A stretch of 64,000 nucleotides of DNA from Dipteris shenzhenensis (Eukaryota; Polypodiophyta; Polypodiopsida; Gleicheniales). The stretch lies in the NCBI GenBank assembly GCA_047967505.1, contig CM106539.1; one strand, given 5' to 3'. The translations under genes and the position numbers were made by a program. The notes beneath the pieces are model-generated. The model was not told the DNA's origin. It was given only the letters and a program-made list of their open reading frames with translations, and searched no databases. Positions 1 through 11,459 of the stretch are shown here, piece by piece (positions within the stretch are counted from its first letter, which is position 1; each line of letters opens with the position of its first letter).

Positions 1-273
1 TATTATGACCAAGGCGTGCCATCTTCACCTTTCTTAGAGCACTTATCACAAGCATTACTCACAAAACCATCTAGTTACGCGACTTTTGCTTTAGGAGATT
101 TCAACATCAACATGCTTGAACATTCACAAAAGCAATTGCAACTAGTAAACCTCATGGAACAACATCATTTACAGCTAGTGAACAAAGGCCCAACAACAAT
201 CTATGGATCTTAGATTGATCATATCTGGACAAATGCATCACTTACCAATAATAACGTCCCCTACTACTGACTC
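1..273 (+). pseudogene. Endonuclease/exonuclease/phosphatase (EEP) domain fragment of a transposon
   Basis: The reading frame that enters the window shows GDFNINML, then TTIYGS, an in-frame TAG, and IDHIWTN. This is the C-terminal half of an EEP fold: the GDFN metal/phosphate motif and the D-H pair near the end. EEP domains of this shape occur in non-LTR retrotransposons and at the C-terminus of Helentron proteins; the PTT-YGS-IDHIW signature matches the domain at 22530-23240 on the other strand. The TAG sits where the family has a hydrophobic residue, and the frame soon collapses, so it is a dead fragment cut by the window edge. Which element class it came from is inference. Confidence 0.65.
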
Positions 274-440
274 ATCCTATCTACATCTATATAAACCCAT
301 GCCTACCCTATGCTTCCCTACTTGGCCGCCTACCTACTTTACTTACTATGTTGTTGAGTCCTTTAACACCTCTGCGCCCCACCCCCATTCGACCAACTCT
401 TATACTCTCTGCTTAGAGCGTCCACCTCTGAAAATTTTAG

Positions 441-640
441 TGTACCACGTGCATTCAAAAGGAGGGGTATTTTAATTCCAATTTTAGGAAAAATTTAATA
501 GGATTACAATAACAAGAGGGGTTTTTTAATTCAACTTTAGAAAAAAATATGCTAGTCTATAAGTAAAGAGGGGTGGTTTTATTGAGAAAAAGATTTTAGT
601 TGAGGGGTTTTTAAAATACCCCTTGAACGCACGTGATACA
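441..640. mobile_element. MITE-like element, about 200 bp, with inverted termini
   Basis: The left end reads TGTACCACGTGCATTCAA and the right end is its imperfect inverse complement (TGTATCACGTGCGTTCAA read on the minus strand), followed on both sides by GGGGTATTTTAA-type sequence. There is no coding capacity. Related sequence lies at 5405-5590, and similar CACGTGCATTC..GGGGTA motifs occur at 17637 and 17833. Homology with the 5405 copy runs some 30 bases past the right terminus, so the true boundary is uncertain. Confidence 0.5.
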
Positions 641-1289
641 TAGGATTTCTTAGTAGTGCATCCCCCAAGACTCTCTGCCTCTCTGCCTTTTGCGTACTCG
701 ATTGTAGCTCCCTTATAATAGCCGCCATCATCCCTTTTTATGCACATCAATTACAATGCCCGTATCCCGCGGACCATGTGGTCTCCTCGAAATTCTTTCG
801 CCACTCAACTATCTTTTCCATCCTTCTATATCGTATTGAAAAAACATATTTATTTCATAGGTTGTTAGTAAAACCATTGTTGCTTCATACACTACTCTAG
901 CAATTGATTTTCTAGTTAATGTTTAATTTTATTTAAAATTAGTATTTGATTTTTAAAAAGCTTTTCTATGCTTTGTTTCAAAATGAATTCATTGAATCCC
1001 CATTTTCCTCTTTCACATTCTCCTCCTTTGTACTTTTTCTTTATAAATTACATGTACAATGTTCCAAGCTAATTTGCTTTTATTCAACAATCTTCTCATA
1101 AGCACATGTTTACTCTAATTATTTTTTCACTTACTGGTCTACATCAAGCTTGATAAGTTTGTGTTTATGCTTTCATTATTATTGCGACTCCAATAACAAG
1201 GGAGGGGTGTCTATGAAACTTGTCTTCCCAACTAAGGTTAAAGCTGGTTCTCACTAATTTTCTTGTTGGATGGTGGCAGGTATGTAGAC

Positions 1290-1990
1290 TCCCCTCGATT
1301 GTGACACATTATTGGCCCTCCTTTTTGCTTGGGTAGTTTATCCTCCCAATTACAGTGAGAAAGAACTTTAGTCAGTCCTACTTGGTGAAAAACTTAGGAC
1401 TCAGGCCATTCATGCAGGCAAAGGTCATTCTAATCATCAAGCATTCACAGCTTTAGATAGAAGTAGAGGCAGAGGTAGAGGCAGAGGCAGATCATTCCAG
1501 AGAAGTGGTAATCATTAGCAACAAAGTCATAAGCAAAGTCAACATTAGCATCAGCATCATCAAAGAGGAAATCATTTCAATCAAAGAAGATTTCAAGGAT
1601 GAGGGAATGCATCCACCAATGTGTCAAACATCCAGTGCAACTACTATTATAAGTTTGGACACTATGAAAGAGAATGCCTCCGCAAGAAGCAGTACGACCA
1701 AGGCGGTCAATCCAGCAGTAATCGAGGGAATTTCCATAGTAGAGAAAATCATTGTGGCGGACATTCTAGTCATAGTCATTTTGCAAATGAATATGGGAAT
1801 ATGTTTCTAGGAAATGTAGAAAATTGATACAGTGTACCTAGACACTAATCGCAATCCAAAAGAGGATTTCAGCTACTCTCAAGTCAACCAAGCAAATCAA
1901 GATCCTTGGTACATCGACAGCGGTGCATCATCTAATCATGTTTCATTCAATCATGCCATATCCACCTTCTCGTGGCCTTGCATCTTCCTT
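1290..1990 (+). pseudogene. Ty1/copia gag-protease remnant
   Basis: Across frameshifts the plus strand reads as a Ty1/copia polyprotein: the gag tail, an RGRGRGRGR basic stretch near 1460, a CCHC-like zinc knuckle near 1630 (GHYEREC), and the aspartic protease active site WYIDSGASSNHV near 1907. In the knuckle the second cysteine is tyrosine, which would abolish zinc binding. Coding similarity stops soon after the protease at about 1990, and integrase and reverse transcriptase are absent. Gag packages element RNA and the protease processes the polyprotein; this copy can do neither. Confidence 0.75.
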
Positions 1991-2054
1991 TAAAACACCC
2001 CTCTCGCCAGTCCACCAAGCCATATAAGCACTTCCCATGCTTGGCCCTTTCACA

Positions 2055-2537
2055 TTAGTTCACATCCAATCTATGGATTGCAAAGCAAATTGGCTTCATA
2101 GCTTCCATTGCATCAGATACCCTCTTCCAAAACACCAAATTATTAACCAACACCTTTAGGTCTCCAAATTTGTTATTACGAGAGTTGTTTGAGTGTGCCT
2201 CGGCTATCCACTCTGTGGCCTCTGTACTGAATAACATCTCGGTTACAAGGGCCTGTTGCTTTTACAACCTCTCCATCATTATATAGTTTTTGCCAAAATG
2301 CCTTTCACCTGGCTTTAGAAGCTCTAGCGGCGGGTGATTCACAAGGTGATGGTTCCTAAATATACCCAATAATCGCTCATGGTTAAGAAAGTAAAACACA
2401 ACCTTTCGAGCCTCATCCATGATAACTTTGAAGAAGTTTGTCTCAAGTATTTTGTACGGGTCATTGTTTGCTTGGGTGTAGCCATTTTTGGTGAGGTTCA
2501 GGGACTTTTCTATATATAGGTATTTTGCATGACCCAT
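2055..2537 (-). pseudogene. hAT-family transposase fragment (DUF659-like)
   Basis: Two minus-strand stretches in the same frame, separated by one TAA near 2260, give LLKPGERHFGKNYIMMERL and then KVLVNNLVFWKRVSDAMEAM and KPICFAIHRLD. This is the central part of plant hAT transposases, where a K-P-x-x-T-R-F-A-S-like segment, a WKRV block and a P-x-x-x-x-L-R-x-x-D block occur in that order. The BED finger and dimerisation domain are missing here. A related stretch lies inverted at 23912-24110, and a BED-bearing N-terminal hAT fragment lies at 54115-55096. Confidence 0.65.
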
Positions 2538-2917
2538 AACTTATGAATTGCTCAACGGAATTTGGCAAACTTTGTCTTCAAGTTGTAGTACACATTCCAA
2601 ACTTAAACATGAGAGAAAAAAAATTATGGAATAAGGATTTGGAACGAGACCATTAAAGCATTACAAGTGCTAAGTTGCATGTGAAGTATGCATCTTAAAA
2701 ACTATAGGATATAACAATTTATTCAAAAACATCATATTTTTGTTCTATACATACATGCAACCAAGTAATCATTCAAAATTACACTACGTGAGCTTCTCCT
2801 CAATCCAAGGACACACCTAAATGAGAACATTAGGCATGGACTAATGGGCCTCCAATGTTGTGCTAAAGTGATGCATACCCATTTGAGGGCACACTCCATA
2901 ACTTTTTTTTATATTGA

Positions 2918-3720
2918 AAACCAAAACGGATTGAAAATTTGTTTCTTAAACCAGGCTTGGACTAAATGTGATTGTCCTAAACTAGCCCGGTGGTTGGAAC
3001 ATCATGCAATCGTAGGCTGGTTTAGCTCAATCTCCAATTATGTGATTGTCGTGAACCTACGTGGTTGAACCAACAGTAGTTGTTGTCCAGTCCGGTGGCA
3101 TGGTTGAGCAAAAGTTAACAGCAATATATTTCACAATATATTGTTATTTTACTAAACCAGGCCGATGGTTGGAGCACCATGCAACCGTGGCTGCTTCAGC
3201 TCAATCACCGGTTATGTGATTGTCCTGAACCAATGTGGTTGAACAGACATTAGTTGTTGACTAGACTGGTGGTTGAAATTATTGTGTTTCTTAGTACTTA
3301 AATTTGTTAAATTTAATTTCCTGTTATTCGGGTCATATACCACTATTTCTATACCGCAATGTCTTGGACTTAATGTGATTGTCCTAAACCAGCCCGGTGC
3401 TAGTTCACGACAAACAGCAAGTAGTTACTGACATAAATTGTGATTGAAATTGTGAAATTCAGAAATGATACTTATTATTGTCTAATATGTGAAGTTGAGA
3501 CCGTTAGGCTAAAGCAGCCCAGTGGTTGAAATTATGACAATGTCCTAAACCATCCCAATGGTTGAAATTGTGACTATCCTAAATGTAACCTGAACCAGCC
3601 TAGTAAATGACTATCCTAAAAGTCCTAAACCAGCCTAGTGGTTGACTTGTCCTAAACCAACTCAAGATTGAAATTGTGACTATCCTAAACCAGCACGGTG
3701 GTTGAAAATTGTTTTGCTTC
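2918..3720 (+). repeat. Subterminal minisatellite of the unclassified element, copy A
   Basis: Degenerate units built around CCTAAACCAGCCCGGTGGTT, separated by variable spacers, recur roughly a dozen times (for example near 2975, 3160, 3395, 3640, 3690). The same block precedes copy B at 24440-25110 with colinear spacers. The units are not coding. They sit just upstream of the transposase-like fragment, as subterminal repeats do. Confidence 0.7.
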
Positions 3721-3839
3721 ACTATATACTTTAATTAGACTATGTTTTATCTTCTTTTAGTAGTAGCAAAAAGGGGGCTCACTGTTCTGTTGTTCTTGCA
3801 TGTTGGGTCAATAGACGGAGTTGTATCTTAAGTTTATGG

Positions 3840-4560
3840 ATCAGAATCCAGAAATTTCAATTGGCCAGAGGAACTTTGAGCATTGTAAGCCTTGGTACGT
3901 CAAGAAATTCAAAGATTGGACTATTTGTTGTTAGTCGGCAAGCTATGAATGACTTGCGATCTATCATGTTGGATCATTGCTCCATGGGGATCGATGCCCA
4001 TGCCTCCCCAGAATGCGCAGTCTGTACGCCACCTGGATCCTCATTGTGTGTTGCAAGGGAGGGCAAGTTTTCTAGCCTAAGATTTGTGTGGGAACTAGTG
4101 GTTGTCCAAAGGGAGACCGTGAGTGGCACCGGATTGAATGCATTCATGGCACATGCAAGCATTGTAGTTTGAAGCTGAAGAAGAATACATTTAATGTTTG
4201 TCCAAATGAAATGAGGGAAAACCACCATGTTGCTCTAAAATGGAGGAGATTTGAAAATGTCAATGTTGAAGGATCTGATAAAAAGATATGGCTATTATCA
4301 TATAAGAGCACTCTGCCAAGGGAGATTATAGGTCACGTGGTTCAATCCATCCCAAAATATGTGCTTCAAAATTTTACGGCCAGTTGGTAGGATAAGCAGT
4401 TCAAGACGTGCCTTGTCAAATTTTCCCGTGACACTATTGTCTCTGTCATAAAATGGAGGAGATTTGAAAATATCAATGTTGAAGGATTCGATAAAAAGAT
4501 ATGGCTACTATCATATAAGAGCACTCCACCAAGGGAGATTATAGGTCCAATATGGCAGGG
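3840..4560 (+). pseudogene. Unclassified transposase-like protein, N-terminal fragment (copy A)
   Basis: Translated fragments show a Cys/His-rich segment: CAVCTPPGSSLCVAREGKF near 4015, then CPKGDREWHRIECIHGTC with KHCSLK (about 4105-4175), followed by MRENHHVALKWRRFENVNVE. Spacing of the cysteines suggests zinc binding. Frames switch at least twice. A block (about 4240-4330, KWRRFENVNVEG) is repeated at 4448-4545, so the copy carries an internal duplication, and it ends before the catalytic part seen in copy B (25180-26990). I know of no family name. The C-terminal half, seen only in copy B, carries WLDG..SQFKS and HGKGE motifs that resemble an RNase H-fold transposase core. Confidence 0.6.
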
Positions 4561-4649
4561 TTTGTGTTTAACATATCATAGAAGAGACGGAAGTCCTGCA
4601 TTGCATCTTAAAAAAACCTCAACGAGCATGAGGTTAGATAGCTTTTTCT

Positions 4650-4872
4650 CTTCTCCTAGTGTATTTCCCTTGAATTAAATTGGCCTCTTAGTGTATTTCT
4701 CTTCTCCTAGTGTATTTCCCTTGAACTAAATTGGCCTCCTCTTGATGGTCAAGTCCTTGACACCAACCTCCTCCTTTCCTAGCATCTTAAATTCCCTAGT
4801 GTATTTCCCTTGAACTAAATTGGCCATCCTCTTAACAGGCAATTCCTTGACACCAACCTCCTCCTTTCCATG
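4650..4872 (+). repeat. Short imperfect tandem repeat
   Basis: The phrase CCTAGTGTATTTCCCTTGAA followed by YTAAATTGGCC occurs three times, and CCTTGACACCAACCTCCTCC occurs twice. No coding frame is supported. Confidence 0.7.
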
Positions 4873-5040
4873 TATTTACTACCTCTTGTCTAGAGTTTCC
4901 CATTTCAAAGGATATCTACTTGGAAAAATCAATGTTCTCTTCATTGGAGAAGTTTCTAGCTTGTGTTCCTGACCTTGCATTTCAAAGTATAATAATTCAA
5001 TGATTAACTATCAACATTATTCTTAACACCTTCATGGTTT

Positions 5041-5041
<1 letters not shown>

Positions 5042-5100
<59 letters not shown>
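5042..5100. repeat. (CT)n microsatellite
   Basis: An almost uninterrupted run of CT dinucleotides of nearly 60 bases. Flanking sequence is non-coding. Confidence 0.95.
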
Positions 5101-5404
5101 CCCCCGTATTCTTCCTGATGCCCCCCCATAAACTTCTTGCTCTTCCCCTCAACAATAGGAGCAAATACAACTATGATGGACTAGAAATTATAATTAAGAA
5201 AGTTGTGAAATATAATATAACTTGCATGGAAGTAATCTATGAAACCACGCAAATCTCATTATATTACATAGTCTATTGATGCTTGAACCTCTCAGTTATC
5301 CTCAACCTCTCAATTATCTTAAACCTCTCAGTAGTTGTGACACTCTTTTAATATACATCACAACTGAAAAGATTTGCCAAAAAAATAAAATAAAATGCAT
5401 ACAT

Positions 5405-5590
5405 ACAACAATAACATGAGGGGTTTTTTAATTCAATTTTTGAAAAAATTCACTTAGTTCATAAGTAAAGAGGAGTGTTTTTTTTGTAGGAGAAATTTTA
5501 GTTGAGGGGTTTTTTAAATACTCTTTGAATGTAGGTGATAGATAGGGTTTGTTTTAGTAGTGCACCCCCTGAGCCTCCTTTGCTCCTTCC
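5405..5590. repeat. Dispersed repeat related to the 441-640 element
   Basis: Colinear with 502-680, sharing GAGGGGTTTTTTAATTCAA, CATAAGTAAAGAGG, TTTTAGTTGAGGGGTTTTT and AGTAGTGCA. The left inverted terminus is not preserved. Confidence 0.65.
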
Positions 5591-5621
5591 CTCCTTTCCT
5601 TCCCTCCCTCCCTCCCTCCCC

Positions 5622-5674
<53 letters not shown>

Positions 5675-5726
5675 CCTCCCTCCTCCCCTCCCTCCCTCCC
5701 TCTCCCTCTCTCTCCCTCTCCCTCTC

Positions 5727-5758
<32 letters not shown>

Positions 5759-5760
5759 TT
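5587..5760. repeat. Polypyrimidine tract: (CCCT)n/(CT)n/C-run
   Basis: Alternating CCCT, CT and C-only blocks make a strand-asymmetric homopurine-homopyrimidine tract. It yields long Ser/Leu/Pro or Arg/Glu reading frames that are artefacts. A further pure (CT)n run lies at about 5920-5955. Confidence 0.9.
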
Positions 5761-5917
5761 GCTCTCTTTGGTAATGTTTCTTTACTTCCCCAACAATAGG
5801 TGAAAAGTCACTTGACACATTACAAAATAATGGGCTAGGATGAAGATACAAGTGATTCCAATTTAACAAATTAAGCTAGGAGTGATTGCAATTTCACAAA
5901 TGAAGCTAGGAGTAATT

Positions 5918-5956
<39 letters not shown>

Positions 5957-6229
5957 CCCCTCCCATGTATGTTTATCATTCTTCCTCTCCCTAACAGTAG
6001 GAGCAAAACACCTATAATGGAACAAAAAATTACAATTAAGGAAGTTTGTCTAATATAATGCAATGTGCAATGTTGGGATCTGCCCAACCTCATAAATCAC
6101 ATTATATTACACGGTTTGTCTTATTATTGTTTTTTGATCCCTGAACCTTTTGTTATGTATAATAGATGTAATAAACATGTCTGAGCCATGTTCATTATCC
6201 TCAACCTCTTCTTATGTATACTATTGAGG

Positions 6230-6412
6230 ATGGTGTAAATTGCACCATACCTCTAGGGAATCAAGGGAAAAACCTAACCCTAACCCTAACCCTAATGGGT
6301 TCACATGTATATCTTCATGTTCATGTTCAATACAACATAGTGTATAGGTAGCTATATCATGTGCACTCCTCTCTCTCCCTCTCTCAGTTCCACTATCATG
6401 GTATCAGAGATG
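6230..6412 (+). mobile_element. Probable Ty1/copia 5' LTR end and tRNA primer-binding site
   Basis: TGGTATCAGAG at about 6399 matches the conserved primer-binding site complementary to the 3' end of plant initiator tRNA-Met, and the base pair before it is CA, as expected for an LTR terminus. The preceding sequence has a CT-rich stretch and an AACATAGTGTATAGG segment. No intact gag follows, and I could not place the LTR's 5' boundary or a partner LTR, so this is probably a deleted or non-autonomous copy. Confidence 0.5.
6273..6295. repeat. Telomere-like (CCCTAA)n motif
   Basis: Four consecutive CCTAAC-type hexamers ending in CCCTAAT. On the other strand this reads TTAGGG, not the usual angiosperm TTTAGGG. 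It lies within the putative LTR and is too short to be a telomere remnant by itself. Confidence 0.7.
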
Positions 6413-7464
6413 ATGGTGCTCCCACTCCCTTCACGAGTGGCAAGCCCTCCTTCCATGGGGCATCTTCCATCGAGAGAGTGCAAGCCCTTGTTCCATCAAG
6501 GCATTAAGCCTCTGCTTCCGTCAAGGCTTAAGCCTTCTCTTTGAGGCATCTTCATCACCTCTCATGCTCATGTTGTAGGTCTCATTCCCCTCTCCGATTT
6601 GCATCAAAACACTCGTCAATCCGAGCTATGGAGAGGGAGATACGTTCATTTTCTTCTTGAGATAAGTTTCATTCATGTTTGAGAGGTAATATTCAGTGAG
6701 GAATTCCATTCTTCCTCAAGATAAAGAGAGATAAATTCTGCTCATTAGATTGAGCTTTGAGGAAGAATTCAATGCTCATTGAGTTTGAGGGATTTTAGTG
6801 GGCTATCTACAAGCTACAGAGCCAAAAGTCTCGACTAAGCAACATTAAGGTGGCCAGCCTTGCAACAAAGGCAACTCTAGCTCTTGAAGTGAGCTTTCCT
6901 TATTCCAAGCTCTTGCAGCGCCTTCAACCCCTATGACCACAAAGGTAGTGCAAGCAATGCCAGCCTTATGAATCTTGCTTTAGCCAACCAGATGCACTCT
7001 TTGATCCATCTATGTCTACTAATTACAAAACATCCAGCTGCACACGATAAGCTCTCTGCACAACAATTAGTGTAACAACCAAGAATTACTTTGTGGAGGG
7101 TGCAACAGGCTACTTAAGATGGACTGGGTGCACTCAAACCAACGACCTGCAAACACAACCTTAACCACAACGAGTGCTCTTAAGCTCCTCAGCCGACCAA
7201 TCAAATGATCAGCAGAGCCTTTAAGGCTAGCTAGCTATCAAACTCCAGTGCCACAACCTAGAGCTCAACCCAGTCGGCTTCTCCAAATGGGTTTGCCTAC
7301 ATTGAGCTTCACTTATAACTTGATTTTGACTGGCTAGCCCATAAGCAGCCTTCCATGACAGACTCCAAGCAGAGCATAGCTTCCACTCCCAACAAACAGA
7401 AGGCCTCCAATGAGCTTGTTGCATATATTTGAGTTCAAGCATTCAATTTCATGCCATTCCAACC

Positions 7465-7645
7465 AAGTTATTAGCAAGCTAACTAGGTGACAACCATGTC
7501 AATGGGTTGACCAGGTGACAACTATGTCAGTGAGCTGACTAAGTGACAACTATGACAGCGAGCTAACTAGGTGACAACTATGTCAGTAAGCGAACAAGGT
7601 GACAACTATGTTGCCAAGTCAAATAGGTGACAACTATGTCAACTA
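7465..7645 (+). repeat. 30-bp minisatellite, about six units
   Basis: Units of the form AGGTGACAACTATGTCA followed by a variable GTGAGCTAACT-like tail repeat about every 30 bases. No reading frame is maintained. Confidence 0.85.
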
Positions 7646-7879
7646 GAGATAACCATGGTCACTTGTGTACCGTGGCGAGATCTCTCGTGATTCCATCTAA
7701 GTGATCATGTTAGAATTATGGAGGAACTATGTCAATGGTGGTGCAGAGGGGGTAGCTAGCAAGGAGCTCACATGGACAAGATGAATGCACAAGAGAAGGA
7801 GTCAAAGGGCTAAGCGGCACGCACAATAGACCACAACAAGGTGCACATGGGGTAATCATATCACCAACTGGGAGGAGGA

Positions 7880-8193
7880 TGGCAAGTCAGAAGTTGTTGA
7901 ATCCATGAAGAGTCCGAGGGGTGGAATGGCTAAGAGACACAGAGCCACTAGTAATGGAAGAAGAGGATAAATTCTCAGCTAGAGAAAGGGACCCTCGATG
8001 AGAGCAAAGGGGATGAAGGGGATGGGGAAAGGAGGGAAGTTGTTGAATCCATGAAGAGTCCGAGGGGTGGAATGGCTAAGACACACAGAGCCACCACCAA
8101 TGGAAAGAAGAGGATAAGATTCTCAGCTAGAGAAAGGGACCCTCGATGAGAGCAGAGGGGATGAAGGGGTGGGGAAAGGAGGGAAAACAATAT
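7880..8193 (+). repeat. Tandem duplication, period about 157 bp
   Basis: Two adjacent copies starting GAAGTTGTTGAATCCATGAA and ending GGGGAAAGGAGGGA differ by a few substitutions and short indels. The duplication spans purine-rich sequence without a supported gene. Confidence 0.85.
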
Positions 8194-9813
8194 TCTATGA
8201 TTGTAAGGGGAACATGAGAGTGACAAGTAGGTTTGACTTAGGAGATCTCCTAATGTCACATTGTGGTGTCCTATTGGTGTACTTATCTTCTACTCTAAAT
8301 ACTATGCTTCCTTCCATCTCTCTTTGCAGCTATAGCTCTCCTTCACCTCATGTATTTCCCTCTTCATCCCCCTTCACTTGGTAAAATGGTCCCTGTGTCA
8401 TGTGGCGTGATTTATCTTGCATTCATGTTAAAATATGGCTCTTGTAACTTGTTTTGCTAGGATTTTATCACTCTTGCACTCGCTCACACCTTCGGTGACA
8501 CCATCATCCTCATGAGTTCTGTCATTGATAGCATCATCCCGTATGCACCATTGGTGATAGTAGTGAGACTTCCCTACTTGCTCCGGGGTGGCCCTAGGTC
8601 TCCAGTAGCAATTATAGAAGTGGAAGAAACCCCCCCCCTCAGACAGTTTATGAAGATCACGGTGGGACACCACTGGTGTTGAGTAGCACAAGTGAAGTGG
8701 TGTTCTAGGGCCTTATGCTGAGTAGTTTGAAATGTTTGAAGGGACTAGTGAGAGAACTAGGAGGTACTTGTGGAGAGTGGATAAAGAACTTCCTGTAGAC
8801 CAAAATTGGTACAAGAAGCATTACGTGTAATGAAAGTTTATGAAGTCCTCAAGGTGAGCACAAAGTGAGCCCATTGGAGCAGTAGCCAAAGCAAGTAACT
8901 TCATCGACTCTCTCATTAACTTTGATTAACAGGATCCCTAGTGGTCATATCTGGACTCCAGAGATGAAGAAGTACAAAATAGAGATCAACAAGTGAAAGA
9001 GGAAGGTACAAAGGATGAATGTTCCTTCAGTGTCTCATCAAGGTCAAGACAACCCCTCTCCTCCTCTTGCAATGATGTCTTCATCAACAACCACTTCTAC
9101 GGGAGTTGTGACTCCCTCTCCAGACTCGACCTCTGGTAATCAAGCTGCTATCTCATCTGTTATCCATAGCTCTGGGTTCCTAGAAAATCTTACTCCCACA
9201 TCTATCCAACTTGAGGGTACTTTCGCTTTGGCCATGCCTTTACCTGCCATGAAGGCTTCATCTCCCTTTCCATCTACACCTATGCTACCTTTTCCACCAC
9301 CTCCTTCCTTCCTTACTGACTACTCATCCATGATTTCAATTCTATCCCTCTCTTTCCCAACTTCTCTCCCATCCTCTTTAACCCCCACATCTTCTATGTT
9401 CTCACCCTTTCCCTCTACAACACCGAGGTCCTCCGTGTATGTCGTACCATCTATGTACACTTCCTTTATGGCTACATGAGTAATGAATTCCCCATTAAGA
9501 TCCTCCATAGGAGGTGTTGTCAATGTTGTCTCCTCCTGTGGAGCACCCACACTGTAAAGACTCAAAAGTTCAAAGGCCACCTCCATGAGGATGCGAAAGG
9601 TCATGTGAGGAAATTCCTCACAGCATGTAGAGCTAAAGGTGTAGAGAATGACATGCCTTCCTTCACATCTTCCCCTCTCATTGGAGGATGCCACTGATGT
9701 ATGGTGTGTCAATTTCCCCCTGACCAGTTCCAGACTTGGACATACATAAGGGAGGAATTATTACGTTTTTTCAAGTTGGAAAAATTTGAACATATAATTG
9801 TCCAGGAGTTCCA
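8194..9813. other. No supported gene; Ser/Thr/Pro-rich open frame only
   Basis: The longest frame (9015-9479, +) encodes a low-complexity Ser/Thr/Pro-rich peptide with no recognisable domain. The opposite frame at 9320-9712 is equally featureless. The minus-strand frame at 8428-8691 contains SHRDLH, reminiscent of a kinase catalytic loop, but the following residues do not fit a kinase. Confidence 0.5.
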
Positions 9814-11032
9814 CTAATACCATGAAGCCTGAGATGGTCGCTTTCTATCATGTCCGAGGTAGATTAGCCATCTTTCCAAATGATTTCCATTCCAGAAGTT
9901 TGAAAATAGTATCATTGGATTATCATCATGGACTAGACCTATAGCTTGGATGATGCCCGGATGTACAACATCACCCAAGCATGTGGCTTCTTCCAAGGCT
10001 CTGGCCTTTAATGCATCGGTGGGCATAGAAAGCTTCAGCACCTTACATGCATAAATTGTGTGTAGATCAAATGCAGTGATAAGAAGATTGCACATGCTGA
10101 CTGTTTTGTGTGTGCTTGTGCCCATAGCCACATTAGGTGTGAATCAAACCTCTCATCCGCTAAAGCAGTATGGGCCGCATGGGTCTTGCCACTTGTGCAT
10201 GTTCATGCAAGCCATGTGATGCGGGTGGTGCTTGTGCAGGCGAGAATAAAGGATATGGAAATCTATATGCTTGTGCAAATATATTATGTCTTCTTGGTGC
10301 ATGCAAGTATAAAGGAGACGTAAATTAGTCTATGTGTGTGGTAGGACGCACAAACAAAGAAGCAAAAGAAGTTGAAAAATGTGGGCGTGCATGTGATGGG
10401 AGACATGGACACTCCTGACCTTTAACATATTTGCTAGGCATACCAGGTGAAACCAATGATGACATGATAGTGCATAGTATTTAGTCATCGTATCAAAATG
10501 TTCTTGGCATATTGGACATAAAGGCCCATCATTCACAAGGTGATACGCAATAGAAGGGTGGATGGTTTTGTGGCTGCCAAGCCCACAAAATTTGGATCCA
10601 AGGTGTGAACATGTCCTTCGTCTTCAATGCGTTGGAGGGCAGCTTGTGCATCTTGCCCTTATAGAGAATACACAGCAGAGATGCCTTGTAGGCATTTTGA
10701 AGATCTTGCCTTTGACTAGCTTATTGGAGCATGGCATTTAGGCGATTGACTTCAACTTGCAAGCACTCATTCTCGCTCATCACTCGATGATACTCAGACA
10801 TAGCATCATGCACTATGATGCTTGGAAAGGTGAGATCTTTCCATGATGCACTTTGTGTTGTAGCATGTGGACTCTCTGCACTATCACCCACCCCTATGCC
10901 TTCATCTCCCACGACTTCACACACGTTCATAAATAATTCAAAGCTAGTCATAGCAACTACACAAATGCACAATATGGCTAATGAATACACTATGTATGAT
11001 ATAACAACTAAAACAATCGGCATGTACTTCAC
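9814..11032 (-). pseudogene. Decayed locus: coiled-coil, RING-H2 finger and kinase-like N-lobe
   Basis: Read on the minus strand from 11032. First comes a Glu/Asn/Leu-rich helix (MSENECLQVEVNRLNAMLQ, then one in-frame TAA, then ASQRQDLQNAYKASLLCIL, about 10795-10620). Next is a RING-H2 core near 10520-10420 (CPIC, then C-x-H-x2-H-x2-C in SCHHWFHLVC), whose last metal pair appears only after a frameshift (ECPC). Then, near 10060-9840, a stretch resembling a protein-kinase N-lobe: a VLK lysine, an ALEEA glutamate helix, and HPGIIQAIGLVHDDNPMILF. The first two parts share a frame; the kinase part does not. It could be one multi-exon gene that has decayed or several captured fragments. RING domains recruit E2 enzymes; no activity is expected here. 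Confidence 0.45.
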
Positions 11033-11391
11033 TTACCTGAAGTTGGACTTCCCACGTTACTAGGTGGTGTTACAACGATGGGGACAGTGGTGGCGTTGGT
11101 TGCCCATGGTTGCAGTAGCCTTTTGTTACGTGTCCTAGGTTTGTCCAGCAAAGTCTACAGGCACATCCAGCACAAACTTTGCATATAACATCTTTGCAAA
11201 TTAAAGTGGCACAGCCCCGCTATGAGGCTTACCAGATTTAATCATGCAATAAATGTAGTATGCATTCTCTCTCATAGTGGGGTGGCGACAATTCTTGATG
11301 GGCCACCGTCCATGTGCGGCATCGATGCAATCCCATACCGCTGCAATGTCATCGTTGGAGACCATTGTGTTGATGCGATCATACTTCCAAC

Positions 11392-11455
11392 GATTCGGAT
11401 CCTATCGCTATCACTCATAGACTGTGGCCCCAAACCTTGACATTCATTGCTTCTA
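11392..11455. repeat. Short dispersed repeat, also at 12985-13048
   Basis: CTATCGCTATCACTCATAGA followed by CTGTGGCCC and CTTGACATTCAT is repeated with a few changes near 12985-13048. On the minus strand both encode a G-P-Q-S-x-S-D-S-D-R peptide, so they may be two remnants of the same unidentified protein. Confidence 0.6.
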
Positions 11456-11459
11456 TTAC

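Noticed and set aside
5498-5869. Long Arg/Glu/Gly or Ser/Leu/Pro frames on both strands
   Set aside because: They are translations of (CT)n and C-rich tracts; no start context, domain or codon bias supports a gene.
7465-7645. CRISPR-like array
   Set aside because: The 30-bp units are contiguous minisatellite copies without unique spacers, and the context is a eukaryotic nuclear genome.
8428-8691. SHRDLH as a kinase catalytic loop
   Set aside because: No Asn at the expected place and no DFG or APE downstream; flanking residues do not fit a kinase.
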